Source: Leptospira hartskeerlii (GTDB lineage: Bacteria; Spirochaetota; Leptospiria; Leptospirales; Leptospiraceae). Taken from it: 64,000 nt of DNA. Of this stretch, positions 10,027 to 19,445 are shown piece after piece. The DNA lies in contig NZ_NPDL01000008.1 in the NCBI RefSeq assembly GCF_002811475.1, positions 124,001 through 188,000 on the forward strand. The letters run 5' to 3'. The notes beneath the pieces were generated by a model, which did no database searches, was not told where the DNA came from, and was given only the letters and a program-made list of their open reading frames with translations. How positions within the stretch are numbered: the first letter of the stretch is position 1; the number at the start of each line of letters is the position of its first letter. Position numbers and translations under genes: made by a program.

Positions 10027-10932
10027 ATGAAACGAATACTAACGACAAATCTATTACTTGGTTTGTTACTCATTCAATGCAGTGGAGGAGAGAAGATGGA
10101 AACAGTTTTAGAAAACAAAAAACCATCCCCAAAATTACCGGACGGATATTATACTTCAAAGTTAGGAAAGATCGCCTATTGGATAGAAGGAAAAGGAAAA
10201 CCGATCTTTCTACTCCATTCGGCAGGGCATGATCATAACGATTTCGAATCGATTGCACCAAGTTTATCAGAAAAATATAAAGTAATTTCATTGGATTGGC
10301 CAGGTCACGGTTTATCCGAGAATCCTCAACCTGCAGCCTCCGCTTCTGCAGTAGAATATGCGGAAATATTGCCTGACCTAGTCAAACAGCTCGCTCCGGA
10401 AGGAGGGATCTTTATCGGAAACTCACTGGGAGGATTCGCTTCTATGAATCTTGCCCTGAAAAAACCGGAACTTGTAAAAGGACTAGTAATCGTGGATAGT
10501 GGAGGCTTAAATGATCCGGACTGGATCACTAAAAGTTTTGCAGGATTAAAATCCAAAGTTTGGTTTACCGGACTCGTTTGGAACTTCTTCCCGAATCATT
10601 ATATAAAAATAAGAAACAAATATACTGAGTCCATCCTAACAAGGATCAAAGAGAGAGAAGACGTAGAAGGCGCAAAAGAAGTGAACGCTTCGATCTGGAA
10701 AAGTTTTTTGGACGAAAGACATGATCTAAGAGAAAAGGTATCCCAGATACAAGCTCCAACCTTGATCGTATGGGGAGAATTTGACCCGGTCATAGATCCA
10801 AAACTCGCACTTAAACTTCATGAGAAAGTGAAAGGCTCCAAACTCGCCTATCTAAAGACTGGACACGTCCCTTTTGCAGAAAATCCAAAAGAATTCTTAA
10901 AGGTAACCCTTCCCTTTTTGGATTCTATCTAA
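10027..10932 (+). CDS. Alpha/beta-hydrolase fold lipoprotein
   Basis: A 301-residue hydrolase with a lipoprotein signal peptide ending L-L-L-I-Q-C. The nucleophile elbow is G-N-S-L-G-G near residue 134, the acid lies in G-E-F-D-P-V-I-D, and the histidine in T-G-H-V-P-F near the C-terminus. The oxyanion-hole region is L-L-H-S-A-G-H-D. The substrate is unknown. The ATG at 10027 is chosen because it begins a standard lipoprotein signal peptide; an in-frame start at 9997 would spoil it. It sits downstream of the ECF41 sigma gene but with 88 bases between them, so it may have its own promoter. Confidence 0.85.
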   Translation: MKRILTTNLLLGLLLIQCSGGEKMETVLENKKPSPKLPDGYYTSKLGKIAYWIEGKGKPIFLLHSAGHDHNDFESIAPSLSEKYKVISLDWPGHGLSENPQPAASASAVEYAEILPDLVKQLAPEGGIFIGNSLGGFASMNLALKKPELVKGLVIVDSGGLNDPDWITKSFAGLKSKVWFTGLVWNFFPNHYIKIRNKYTESILTRIKEREDVEGAKEVNASIWKSFLDERHDLREKVSQIQAPTLIVWGEFDPVIDPKLALKLHEKVKGSKLAYLKTGHVPFAENPKEFLKVTLPFLDSI

Positions 10933-10972
10933 ACGTTTTTGGATTTTTCCAATAATTAGATTTGTAAAATTT

Positions 10973-10999
10973 CCGTTTGCGGGCTAAATCCGTAAACGG
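10973..10999. promoter_or_regulatory. Inverted repeat upstream of Crp/Fnr-type gene
   Basis: Arms CCGTTTGCGG (10973-10982) and CCGTAAACGG (10990-10999) form a 10-base inverted repeat with one mismatch and a 7-base centre. It ends seven bases before the ATG at 11007 and its right arm contains the purine-rich sequence that would serve as ribosome binding site. It could be the autoregulatory operator of the regulator or an mRNA hairpin that limits its translation. Confidence 0.5.
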
Positions 11000-11006
11000 G
11001 AATTGT

Positions 11007-11597
11007 ATGGATCAGAAAGATCATCCTTGGGAAAAAATTTACCAAACCGTGAACCGGGTCTCTCCCATCCCTAAAGAAGTCTGGAAAAAATCAGAACAAT
11101 TATATACGATCCGCAAATTAGAATACGGTGATTTCCTGATCAAACAAGGCGCACAACCCACTGAGTTTGCATTCGTATTCTCAGGCGTCTTGAGAGAATA
11201 TTATCTCACCGACCAAGGCAACGAGTACATCAAAAGTTTCAATTTCCCGGGAGACTTTACAGGGTCTTATTTCGATCTACTTACCGAACAACCTTCTACT
11301 TGCAATATCAGAGCAATCACCGATTGCGAACTCGCAGTCGCAAAATTTTCAGAATTTAGAAAACTATTCTCCCAAGACATCGCCTGGGAAAGGCTCGGAA
11401 GAATATTCGCAGAGAACTTATTCTTAAAAAAAGCAAGAAGAGAATATGAACTCTTAGCTTTAAGTGCAGAAGAAAGATATGATCTTCTATTAGAATCCAG
11501 ACCTGATATAGAAGAACTTGTTCCTCAATACCATATCGCCTCTTATTTAGGGATTACACCCGTGTCTTTAAGCAGGATCCGAGCGAAGAGAAAATAA
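11007..11597 (+). CDS. Crp/Fnr-family transcriptional regulator
   Basis: A 196-residue protein with a cyclic-nucleotide-binding-like beta-barrel at about residues 25-125 (E-Y-G-D-F-L-I-K-Q-G near 40, F-V-F-S-G-V-L-R-E near 58) and a C-terminal winged helix whose recognition helix reads I-A-S-Y-L-G-I-T-P-V-S-L-S-R. The phosphate-binding cassette of true cAMP receptors is not evident, so the ligand, if any, is unknown. ATG at 11007 is chosen over an in-frame TTG at 10977 because the latter lies inside the inverted repeat. The stop codon lies in the T-tract of the convergent terminator. Confidence 0.88.
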   Translation: MDQKDHPWEKIYQTVNRVSPIPKEVWKKSEQLYTIRKLEYGDFLIKQGAQPTEFAFVFSGVLREYYLTDQGNEYIKSFNFPGDFTGSYFDLLTEQPSTCNIRAITDCELAVAKFSEFRKLFSQDIAWERLGRIFAENLFLKKARREYELLALSAEERYDLLLESRPDIEELVPQYHIASYLGITPVSLSRIRAKRK

Positions 11598-11624
11598 AAA
11601 AGGCGCCGGGGAAACCGACGCCTT
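11591..11624 (-). terminator. Rho-independent terminator of the acyl-CoA dehydrogenase gene
   Basis: On the minus strand a GC-rich hairpin (arms AAGGCG-C-CGG and CCG-A-CGCCTT, 11600-11624, with a short GGAAA loop on the plus strand) is followed by a run of six T residues and further T-rich sequence at 11591-11600. It lies about 28 bases past the stop of the acyl-CoA dehydrogenase gene. The same hairpin follows the convergent regulator gene on the plus strand but lacks a T-run there. Confidence 0.8.
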
Positions 11625-11652
11625 CGTAAAGCTTTGCAATATTAGAAAATTC

Positions 11653-12816
<1,164 letters not shown>

Positions 12817-12978
12817 TTTTTTCCCTTCTTGCGAGAGTTTCTAGTCCTAATTTTTCGCCAGGGTCGATTCAAGCAAGAAAAACATGGCTGATTAAACGTT
12901 CATTTTAGCCCTAATGGGACAGAATTCCCGGAAATCTCGTTATTTTCCTAGATTTTGGCGATCCGAAAGCATATAAAA

Positions 12979-12998
12979 AACAGAACGTTCGTTCTGTT
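12979..12998. promoter_or_regulatory. Perfect 20-base inverted repeat between monooxygenase and acyl-CoA dehydrogenase genes
   Basis: AACAGAACG and CGTTCTGTT flank a TT centre (9+2+9, no mismatch). Two readings are possible. It resembles a TetR-family operator, and it lies 163 bases upstream of the acyl-CoA dehydrogenase start. Alternatively, on the minus strand it folds into a 7-pair hairpin followed by six T residues, 22 bases past the monooxygenase stop, and so could be that gene's terminator. Both may be true. Confidence 0.5.
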
Positions 12999-13019
12999 AA
13001 TGTTTCTTACGTATAATAT

Positions 13020-14549
13020 TCAGGAAATAAATTGAGTAAACCATAGAGAAGCGGCTTGTCTGATAGATTGCCTATCCGGTTTGCCATCGGAAGCCCAGGC
13101 AATCATTCCATCCGGACGGATGAACACTGCGCTTAAACCCAACTGCTCTTTCGCCTTTCCAGAAACATACTTCACTTGATCTCCGTATTCATTCGCCAAG
13201 GTTTTTAGTGAAGTATTCGTATCGAAATCAAGAAGTATCCCTTGGCTGTCCCGCATAAATTCGCCAATCCTTCTACCGTCTTCAAACTCGAAGTTCGGAA
13301 CACTATAACCGACTAAAGGATGAGCGTTACCTAGATCATAATGGGTGAAAATTCCCCACACTCTTCCCGCCATATAAGTAGCGACATCGCGAGTTTCCAT
13401 AAGATCTCTAATAATTGAGTTCAATGCACGAGCTTGCGGGTTTGGCTTCATGATCGTAACCTGAGCTCGCGACCAATCCAAAACCTGAGCACCAATTGGG
13501 TATCTTTCTGTATAATAAGTATCCAGCAAACCTTCGGGCGCCTTTTTATGAATCGTTGCTGCAAGTTTCCATCCAAGATTCATAGCATCTCCCAATCCAA
13601 GATTCAACCCCTGTCCTCCTAAAGGAGAATGAATATGCGCTGCATCGCCAGCTAAAAGAATCCTTCCATTACGGTAGCTTGTCGCCTGTCTTGCTCTGTC
13701 CGTCCAAGTAGTTGCGAAATGAAGAGCATTTATTGTGACATCTGTATTCGAAATACGACGTAGGACTTCCTGCACATGTTCCAATGTGATTTGCTTTTCC
13801 GAACTATGGAATGCCCCTCCGTCAAAATCCTGAATCACGATGAAGCCAGGTTGAGATTGCAAATACATACCTCTATCAGTCAGATTCCGTCCTGGACTAA
13901 GTTTCTCCGGATCGGCGATATCAACCTTAGTAGAATAGCCTGTAAATTCCGGTTCGGTACTTTCGAATTCAAAGCCTCCCAACTTGCGAACAACACTTCG
14001 AGCTCCGTCGCAGCCCACAAGCCAATGACCTTGAAAGGATTGTTCGCCCGATTGAACAATTACTCCATCTTCGGTTTGATGAAAGGAAGTTAATTCAAAT
14101 CCTCTCTTGATCTCCACGCCTAAGACTTCTGTTCGGCGAGTCAGCACAGTTTCGATCTCTTCCATTTCCGATATTAGATTGGTTTCGGTAGAACTTGTTA
14201 GGCGATGTTTCCACAGAGAAGTGTCGATATCACCTTCATGAAATGGGATGCCCGCAAAATGCCCTACCTGACGACGTGGTCCTTGTTGAACAGAAGTTGC
14301 ATGAGGATTCTTAAGACGTTTATGTATTTCAAGTTCTTCTAATAATCCTCTGCGATAAAGAGCTTCAATACTTGGGGCGGAAAGTCCACGTATTCCGAAA
14401 GGAAGTCGTTTGAATGGGGATTGAGGACTCTTAGCTTTTTCTAATATCAGAACTTGGCATTTAGCTAAGGCAAGCTCGCAGGCTAAAAAAAGTCCGACTG
14501 GCCCTGCTCCAGAAATAATTACATCGTAAATCGGTTGATCGTGTTTCAT
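13020..14549 (-). CDS. FAD-dependent aromatic monooxygenase (PheA/TfdB type)
   Basis: A 509-residue group A flavin monooxygenase. It shows the FAD-binding G-A-G-P-V-G-L near residues 14-20, the D-G motif G-C-D-G-A-R-S near 178, and the long G-D-A-A-H-I-H-S-P-L-G-G-Q-G-L-N block near 300. A thioredoxin-like C-terminal domain follows. Related enzymes hydroxylate phenols or polyketides, or oxidise antibiotics such as rifampicin or tetracycline; the substrate here is unknown. The ATG overlaps the stop of the TetR regulator upstream, so the two are coupled and the regulator probably senses a substrate or product. Confidence 0.88.
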   Translation of the reverse strand: MKHDQPIYDVIISGAGPVGLFLACELALAKCQVLILEKAKSPQSPFKRLPFGIRGLSAPSIEALYRRGLLEELEIHKRLKNPHATSVQQGPRRQVGHFAGIPFHEGDIDTSLWKHRLTSSTETNLISEMEEIETVLTRRTEVLGVEIKRGFELTSFHQTEDGVIVQSGEQSFQGHWLVGCDGARSVVRKLGGFEFESTEPEFTGYSTKVDIADPEKLSPGRNLTDRGMYLQSQPGFIVIQDFDGGAFHSSEKQITLEHVQEVLRRISNTDVTINALHFATTWTDRARQATSYRNGRILLAGDAAHIHSPLGGQGLNLGLGDAMNLGWKLAATIHKKAPEGLLDTYYTERYPIGAQVLDWSRAQVTIMKPNPQARALNSIIRDLMETRDVATYMAGRVWGIFTHYDLGNAHPLVGYSVPNFEFEDGRRIGEFMRDSQGILLDFDTNTSLKTLANEYGDQVKYVSGKAKEQLGLSAVFIRPDGMIAWASDGKPDRQSIRQAASLWFTQFIS

Positions 14550-15100
14550 TTATTCCACCCATTCTTCAAGACTTTAAACGTGAGATTTAACGCTTCCTTT
14601 GGAGATGGCGAATTACATGCAAAGCTCACACCCTCTAAAATCAACTTTGCAATACAGTCCGCCTCCATTTTGTTCACACCGGAATCGCTTTGAATTTCTT
14701 TAGCTAAAGTATTTTCATAACGAGCCCATAATCCTCGCAGATAGGAAGTAAGTTCAGGCGTAGATCTGATAAGCTTTCCGAAACCGGAAAAGGTTTTCTT
14801 ATCTGGCGGATTAAATAACTTACTTGAGAAAAAATATTGATAGAGAGCGTCCAGAATGGATTGGCCTTTCTTCCGATCTCTAATCGCTTTCAAAATATCT
14901 GAATCTATCTCATCCTCAAGATCGAAGATGAGAGACTCTTTGGTCGGAAAATAATTGAAAAGTGTAGTAACGGCAACTTCGGCTTTCTCGGCTATTTCAG
15001 CAATAGTAACGGCATCGTATCCTTTTTCGATAAATAGATCACGAGCAAGATCCGAAATAAGCTTTCGAGTTTTGGCCTTCTTTATTTCACGCAATCCCAT
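14546..15100 (-). CDS. TetR/AcrR-family transcriptional regulator
   Basis: A 184-residue repressor-type protein. The N-terminal helix-turn-helix (about residues 8-55) contains T-I-A-E-I-A-E-K-A-E-V-A and T-L-F-N-Y-F-P-T-K-E, the usual TetR signature; the C-terminal part is a ligand domain. The start at 15100 is chosen because the DNA-binding domain begins eight residues later and AGAGG lies seven bases upstream; in-frame ATGs at 15139 and 15163 give longer, less usual N-termini. It overlaps the monooxygenase gene by four bases and probably controls it and itself through the palindromes at 15155-15185. Confidence 0.85.
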   Translation of the reverse strand: MGLREIKKAKTRKLISDLARDLFIEKGYDAVTIAEIAEKAEVAVTTLFNYFPTKESLIFDLEDEIDSDILKAIRDRKKGQSILDALYQYFFSSKLFNPPDKKTFSGFGKLIRSTPELTSYLRGLWARYENTLAKEIQSDSGVNKMEADCIAKLILEGVSFACNSPSPKEALNLTFKVLKNGWNK

Positions 15101-15154
15101 ACTGGAGCCTCTTCTATAACCGAGATCAATATTGAGCATACGAGACTCTAAAAA

Positions 15155-15185
15155 CAATATCAAGTATAATATTGTAGTAACTACA
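15155..15185. promoter_or_regulatory. Overlapping palindromes in the tetR promoter region
   Basis: Two inverted repeats lie 55-85 bases upstream of the regulator start. CAATAT and ATATTG (15155-15160 and 15169-15174) flank an 8-base spacer, and TGTAGT-A-ACTACA at 15173-15185 is a perfect 13-base palindrome. On the minus strand TTGATA followed 17 bases later by TATGCT (within 15141-15170) could be the promoter, so the repeats overlap it. Likely operators of the adjacent TetR regulator. Confidence 0.45.
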
Positions 15186-15240
15186 TTTTTATATTAAGAC
15201 CAATAATTAAGAATGATAGAAAAACGCAAACCTGTGACTT

Positions 15241-15490
15241 TGTGGTATTTGGGCACTTCTCGACCGCGCGGATCGGTTTTTTTGTAAAAGTGCGCCCCAC
15301 CCTACTCTGGGTGGGGGCCGGTGCGGTGGTACACAAAAAAAAGCTTCGATCCAATCGGATCGTTTTGATTTCATCTGTAATCTCGTTTGACCTCGATTCT
15401 CTCGGTCACCGACTCAAGCACGCTGGTCGCCTTCTCACTCTTGCGATCGTTGCGAAGGGGGGCCGGTTCGGTGGTACACAAAGGCCCGCC
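15241..15490. repeat. GC-rich intergenic island with a duplicated 25-base segment and hairpins
   Basis: The stretch is clearly richer in GC than its surroundings. A 25-base segment beginning GGGGGCCGG and ending GGTACACAAA occurs at 15313-15337 and again at 15458-15482 with one mismatch. A strong hairpin CCCCACCC/GGGTGGGG with a 6-base loop lies at 15295-15316, and CGATCC/GGATCG with a 4-base loop follows near 15347. A 115-codon open frame runs through (15242-15589), but its composition and lack of a ribosome binding site argue against a protein. It may be a dispersed element or a structured RNA. Confidence 0.5.
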
Positions 15491-15625
15491 ATAACATATT
15501 TCCCTCCACTTGGCGAGAAAAATTTATCGCTACTTCTTATGTTGGAATTCCTACAATGGAATCTTTATTCGGAAATTTGTTTACTTTAGAAAGTAAAAAT
15601 GAATAAATATTTCGGGAGAGACTTC

Positions 15626-16021
15626 ATGATACAAAGCGTAGTGGCACCAATCGTTTCTGGAATAGCTGGATTTATTTGTGCCTTTCTTTTTAGCGGCCCT
15701 CTTTATTTCGGCCTTTCTAAATTCCTAAATTTACCTTCGCAGGAAGAGAAGAAAAATCTTGGGCTTCGAATATTTTTAAATTTCTGTGTCTTCTTGGCCA
15801 CTGCATTTTCTATCTCATTGATCTTACAATATATGAGCTTACAAAATAAAGCTCAAGGCCAATCCATTGCTTTTATTTTATGGTTCGGTTTTATATTTAC
15901 ATCCAGTTCTATCGATGTGATCTGGAAAGGGAAACATCTGAAGTTATGGATTTTTGAATCTATATCATCCCTGATCACAATCCAAGTCTTAATGTTCGTT
16001 CTATTACTATTTTATAAATAA
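15626..16021 (+). CDS. Hypothetical membrane protein, four predicted membrane segments
   Basis: A 131-residue, very hydrophobic protein with membrane segments at about residues 5-25, 45-67, 80-98 and 108-128. The second loop is basic and charged (S-Q-E-E-K-K-N). I do not recognise the family; it resembles small membrane proteins of the DUF1761 type, but this is a guess. ATG at 15626 is chosen because GGGAG lies about eight bases upstream; an ATG at 15599 would add nine residues. It stands alone between the GC-rich island and a convergent gene. Confidence 0.6.
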   Translation: MIQSVVAPIVSGIAGFICAFLFSGPLYFGLSKFLNLPSQEEKKNLGLRIFLNFCVFLATAFSISLILQYMSLQNKAQGQSIAFILWFGFIFTSSSIDVIWKGKHLKLWIFESISSLITIQVLMFVLLLFYK

Positions 16022-16118
16022 AACAAGCTCGCCTTAGTCTTACAGTCGATTTTATTTGAAGTTAGATTCGTTTTGACTCAGTGCACACCGACCCATCTCG
16101 AATACCATAAGTAAAAAT

Positions 16119-17060
16119 CTATTTAACAGGAGTAGAAATACTTTGGTGTCCTGGATGGATCTGAATTTTCGGGAACTTAGCCGCAACCGTTTGCAACAAA
16201 TCTAGACTCATTTTATTCCTTTCCAAGTCCTTGCTATAATCTCCTGGAGTCACGTTATTAAGCCAACCCCAACTTGTATGACAAGTATCCCCTGTAATTA
16301 GTTGTACACCGTTCGTGGTTTTTATCAAAAATGCAATACTACCTTCCGTATGTCCTGGAACGGAAATTATATAAAGAGATTGGTCGCCAAAAAAATCTAA
16401 AAATTTAATTGGTGCACCTTCTCTTCCGAAGAAGTTTAATTCTGAAATGGTAGTATCCTGTCCGAGTAATGTATCCGTACTTCCTTGTACAAAAAGGTGT
16501 AAAAAACGAGAATCCCCCGGCTCGTTCTGCCCGGTATACACGGAAGTTCCTACTGGAAAATCTTGAGTGCCCAAAATATGATCCAAATGCAAATGAGTAA
16601 TGAAAATACCTGCTACGTTTTTCGGTTCTTTTTGCAGCCACTCCTTAATCGTCGTATGAATCTTAAGCTCACCTAACTTCATTTGGGAAGCAACTATACC
16701 TGCTACGGGCCATTCTTTTTTATCTTTGCGAAATATATCGCCAAGTCCGGTATCTATTACATATCTGCCGAACTTAGGATGATCCATTACATAAAAATAA
16801 ATTTGGATCGGTTCCAGGCCGGATTGCAAACTCGCAGCAACGGCCTTTGGATCCTTTAAATTGATCAAACCTGCACGTTCCGCCACCCAATCCGCAGCTA
16901 CAATTTTTTTCAGGACGATCGGCCCTTTGTCGGAAGAATTTATATCTTGGATACCTACTGGAGTTCCTTTATTCACTAGAACAGAGCGATTGGAAGTAAC
17001 TGCACAAGCGGTTAGGATCCCGAAAGAGATAAATGAAAAAATGATTCGTTGGATTTTCAC
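16119..17060 (-). CDS. Metallo-beta-lactamase-fold hydrolase, lactonase-like lipoprotein
   Basis: A 313-residue MBL-fold enzyme with a lipoprotein signal peptide ending I-L-T-A-C. The di-zinc site is complete: T-H-L-H-L-D-H near residue 155, the histidine in V-P-G-H-T-E-G-S near 236, the aspartate in T-G-D-T-C-H near 257, and H-P-G-H near the C-terminus. Spacing and the D-T-G-L-G segment near 102 resemble N-acyl homoserine lactonases of the AiiA group, so quorum quenching or lactone hydrolysis is possible. The substrate is not established. The gene is monocistronic. Confidence 0.85.
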   Translation of the reverse strand: MKIQRIIFSFISFGILTACAVTSNRSVLVNKGTPVGIQDINSSDKGPIVLKKIVAADWVAERAGLINLKDPKAVAASLQSGLEPIQIYFYVMDHPKFGRYVIDTGLGDIFRKDKKEWPVAGIVASQMKLGELKIHTTIKEWLQKEPKNVAGIFITHLHLDHILGTQDFPVGTSVYTGQNEPGDSRFLHLFVQGSTDTLLGQDTTISELNFFGREGAPIKFLDFFGDQSLYIISVPGHTEGSIAFLIKTTNGVQLITGDTCHTSWGWLNNVTPGDYSKDLERNKMSLDLLQTVAAKFPKIQIHPGHQSISTPVK

Positions 17061-17123
17061 AAGAGATAGTCCTTATACAGTTAAGATAGTTCGAAAAGAA
17101 TTTTGAAGTCCAGTGTCTTTTAA

Positions 17124-18296
17124 CTAAATTACTTTATCTTTTTTTAGCTCTTCTATCTCTGAGTCGGTATAACCCAAAGATTTTAGAATCTCCTGATTGT
17201 GCTCTCCATGATCAGGAGGGTCCGTTCTGTAGGTAACCTTGCTTTCCGAAAAAGGAAAAGGAGAACCGAATTGTATATAGTCACCGTATTGTTTATGTGT
17301 ACGATCCAGGATCATACCCTTCTCTCTTAAAACTGGATCTTTGGAAACTTCGTCCAGGGTTTTGACAGGAGTAAGACATGAATCAGGATTTTGGAATATA
17401 GGTTCAAGGTCGGCAAAAGTTTTAGAGGAGAAGTGTTCAGTCAGGATCTTCTTCCATTCTGCAAAATGTGTCTCTGCTATCGGAACTTTTTCCAAATGTG
17501 TATCAAGCCCGGACTGTCTTAAGAATGTTTTGAAAAACATTTCTTCCAAGGCACCGAGTGCAACCCAACGTCCTTCTTTGGTTTTATAAGTGGAATAGTT
17601 AGGAAGTTTTCCAGATAATAATTCGTTTCCGCCTTCCGGATTTTTTCCTGTAGCAGAATAGATCCCGCCATACAAAGAGATGAACTGGAGAGAAGCTTCC
17701 ATCATGGAAATCGCGATCTTTTGACCACGACCAGTTTTCTCTCTATAATATAATGCTGCCAAGATAGATGAAAGTGCAGTTAACGTTCCGCCGCCTATAT
17801 CCGCCAACTGGAATCCCGGAGCCTGAGGATTTTTTCCTGTTTGGTCCAATACTCCGGAGAGTGATAGATAATTCAGATCATGTCCCGCAAAATCTTTATA
17901 GGCACCGGAATCTCCATAGCCGTAGATCCCGCAGTAGATCAGTTTTGGGAATTTTTCCTTTAGATCATCGTAACCAAGACCCATTTTCGAAAGTCCGTCC
18001 GGGCGAAATCCTTCCAGCAATATATCAGCATCTTCTAATAGTTTAAATAAGATCTCTTTTGATTTTTCTCTTTTCAGATTTAGTGTGATCGCTTTTTTAT
18101 TTCTGTTTAACATCAGATATAAAGAAGGTGCGCCATTTTCTTTTTTGAACATCACTCTAGTTGCATCCATTGCTCTTGGATTTTCTATTTTGATGATCTC
18201 GGCTCCCATATCTCCCAAATACATGGAGCATAAAGGGCCTGGTAGCAATAAGCTTAAATCTACTACCTTAACTCCAGAAAGTGGACCTTTGTTCAT
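17124..18296 (-). CDS. CaiB/BaiF-family CoA-transferase (alpha-methylacyl-CoA racemase-like)
   Basis: Class III CoA-transferase fold, 390 residues. The N-terminus L-S-G-V-K-V-V-D-L-S with G-P-L-C-S-M-Y-L-G-D near 20-29 is typical, and the catalytic aspartate is Asp140 in G-H-D-L-N-Y. The region G-G-G-T-L-T-A near 167 and the C-terminal block G-S-P-F-P-F-S also fit. Within the family it may be a racemase of branched acyl-CoA or a CoA-transferase between acids; sequence alone does not decide. A role in fatty or branched acid breakdown is the simplest inference. Confidence 0.88.
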   Translation of the reverse strand: MNKGPLSGVKVVDLSLLLPGPLCSMYLGDMGAEIIKIENPRAMDATRVMFKKENGAPSLYLMLNRNKKAITLNLKREKSKEILFKLLEDADILLEGFRPDGLSKMGLGYDDLKEKFPKLIYCGIYGYGDSGAYKDFAGHDLNYLSLSGVLDQTGKNPQAPGFQLADIGGGTLTALSSILAALYYREKTGRGQKIAISMMEASLQFISLYGGIYSATGKNPEGGNELLSGKLPNYSTYKTKEGRWVALGALEEMFFKTFLRQSGLDTHLEKVPIAETHFAEWKKILTEHFSSKTFADLEPIFQNPDSCLTPVKTLDEVSKDPVLREKGMILDRTHKQYGDYIQFGSPFPFSESKVTYRTDPPDHGEHNQEILKSLGYTDSEIEELKKDKVI

Positions 18297-18382
18297 TTTT
18301 ATATTCCTGAATAATAGACTTCGGACCTGTTTAGATCCAGAATGTGGGATGAAAAGTGTTTTTTGTTATTAAAAAACGGCGT

Positions 18383-19258
18383 TCAATCAGAGGCTTCTTC
18401 GCTCAACTCTTCGCTGCTCTTTCCCCAACGCCATCTTGTATAATCTTCCGCAGTAGCGAAAGTATACCCTTCTGCTTTCAATTTTTCTATGATGTACGGT
18501 AAGACTTCTTTCGTAGTAGGATGGGTATCATGGAATAAGATCACTACCCCTTGTCCCTCCGTTTTATATACTAACGAGTTATAGATACGATCCATTTTCT
18601 TTCTGAATTTTTCGTTATCCGGATTGATCCTTGAACCTTTTTCATACCATTCTCCCTTTACCCATTCTTTGGAATCTGTCGAATCGAATTCTTTGGTCCA
18701 CATGAATACGAAACCTTTTCCTTGGAGCGCGGAGCTAACCCTTTTCCGGACTGTTTCGTTTTTTGTTCTAATATATGGAGAACCGAAAGGAGGCCTGATC
18801 CATATTAATTTTCCAGAATATTCTCCCAGCTCATTTTGATATAATTTTTGGTTTTCTTCTAATTGGCTTTCAATTCTTTTCGGAGACATATATGCGAAGT
18901 TTTGGTGACCAAGAGTGTGATTTCCTATCGTATGACCTTCTTCTTTCATTCGGATCAATACTGTTTTGTATTTTCGGAAACTATTTCCTCTTGTACTCGC
19001 CTTAGGCAACCAAGCGCCGCATACGAAGAATGTAGCTTTCACGTTTTCTTTTTTGAGTACATCCAATACCTCGGAGGTCCAGTCAGAAGGTCCGTCATCG
19101 AATGTTAAAAATGCAGTTTTAGGAGGGAGTGGATCTCCTTCATAATATCCGATAGGATTGTTTTTACGATCTGTTTGGATATTTGTAGAAGTTTCGAAAC
19201 TGGAACAGTAGATTAAAAATAGTAAAGAAAAGGATAAGGCGGTCTTCATAAAACTCAT
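18383..19258 (-). CDS. Polysaccharide deacetylase (NodB domain) lipoprotein
   Basis: A 291-residue carbohydrate esterase family 4 protein. The metal-binding motif T-F-D-D-G-P-S is near residue 52, the H-x3-H motif in G-N-H-T-L-G-H near 115, and R-P-P-F-G-S near 155. A C-terminal histidine lies in L-F-H-D-T-H-P. The signal peptide ends L-I-Y-C-S, so it is a likely lipoprotein acting on peptidoglycan or an exopolysaccharide in the periplasm or at the surface. The start has AGGA a few bases upstream. Confidence 0.88.
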   Translation of the reverse strand: MSFMKTALSFSLLFLIYCSSFETSTNIQTDRKNNPIGYYEGDPLPPKTAFLTFDDGPSDWTSEVLDVLKKENVKATFFVCGAWLPKASTRGNSFRKYKTVLIRMKEEGHTIGNHTLGHQNFAYMSPKRIESQLEENQKLYQNELGEYSGKLIWIRPPFGSPYIRTKNETVRKRVSSALQGKGFVFMWTKEFDSTDSKEWVKGEWYEKGSRINPDNEKFRKKMDRIYNSLVYKTEGQGVVILFHDTHPTTKEVLPYIIEKLKAEGYTFATAEDYTRWRWGKSSEELSEEASD

Positions 19259-19328
19259 ACCATCCTATAAAGTTGAAAAACTTTAAGCTTGGACCGGTTT
19301 GAATTTTAGCTTATAGTCCTGCTACCTG

Positions 19329-19351
19329 GGCTTCAGGAGCGAAGCGACTAT
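19329..19351 (-). repeat. Dispersed 23-base hairpin repeat, copy 1
   Basis: An exact copy, in opposite orientation, of the sequence at 28153-28175. It contains a five-pair hairpin GCTTC/GAAGC with a 6-base loop. It lies about 95 bases beyond the 3' end of the small transporter gene at 19446 on the minus strand, the same orientation relative to the preceding gene as copy 2. Further inverted repeats follow (CTCCTG/CAGGAG and GATCTCG/CGAGATC between 19352 and 19415). Confidence 0.6.
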
Positions 19352-19445
19352 CCTCCTGCAATTAGACTCCAGGAGTAACGATCTCGGTCACGATTTGAGT
19401 TCGAGATCACTACTCTATTCGGTTTATTATTTATTAACTTTACGA

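Noticed and set aside
15242..15589. 115-codon frame through the GC-rich island
   Set aside because: It crosses both copies of the repeat and several hairpins, has no ribosome binding site, and its composition does not look like the neighbouring genes.
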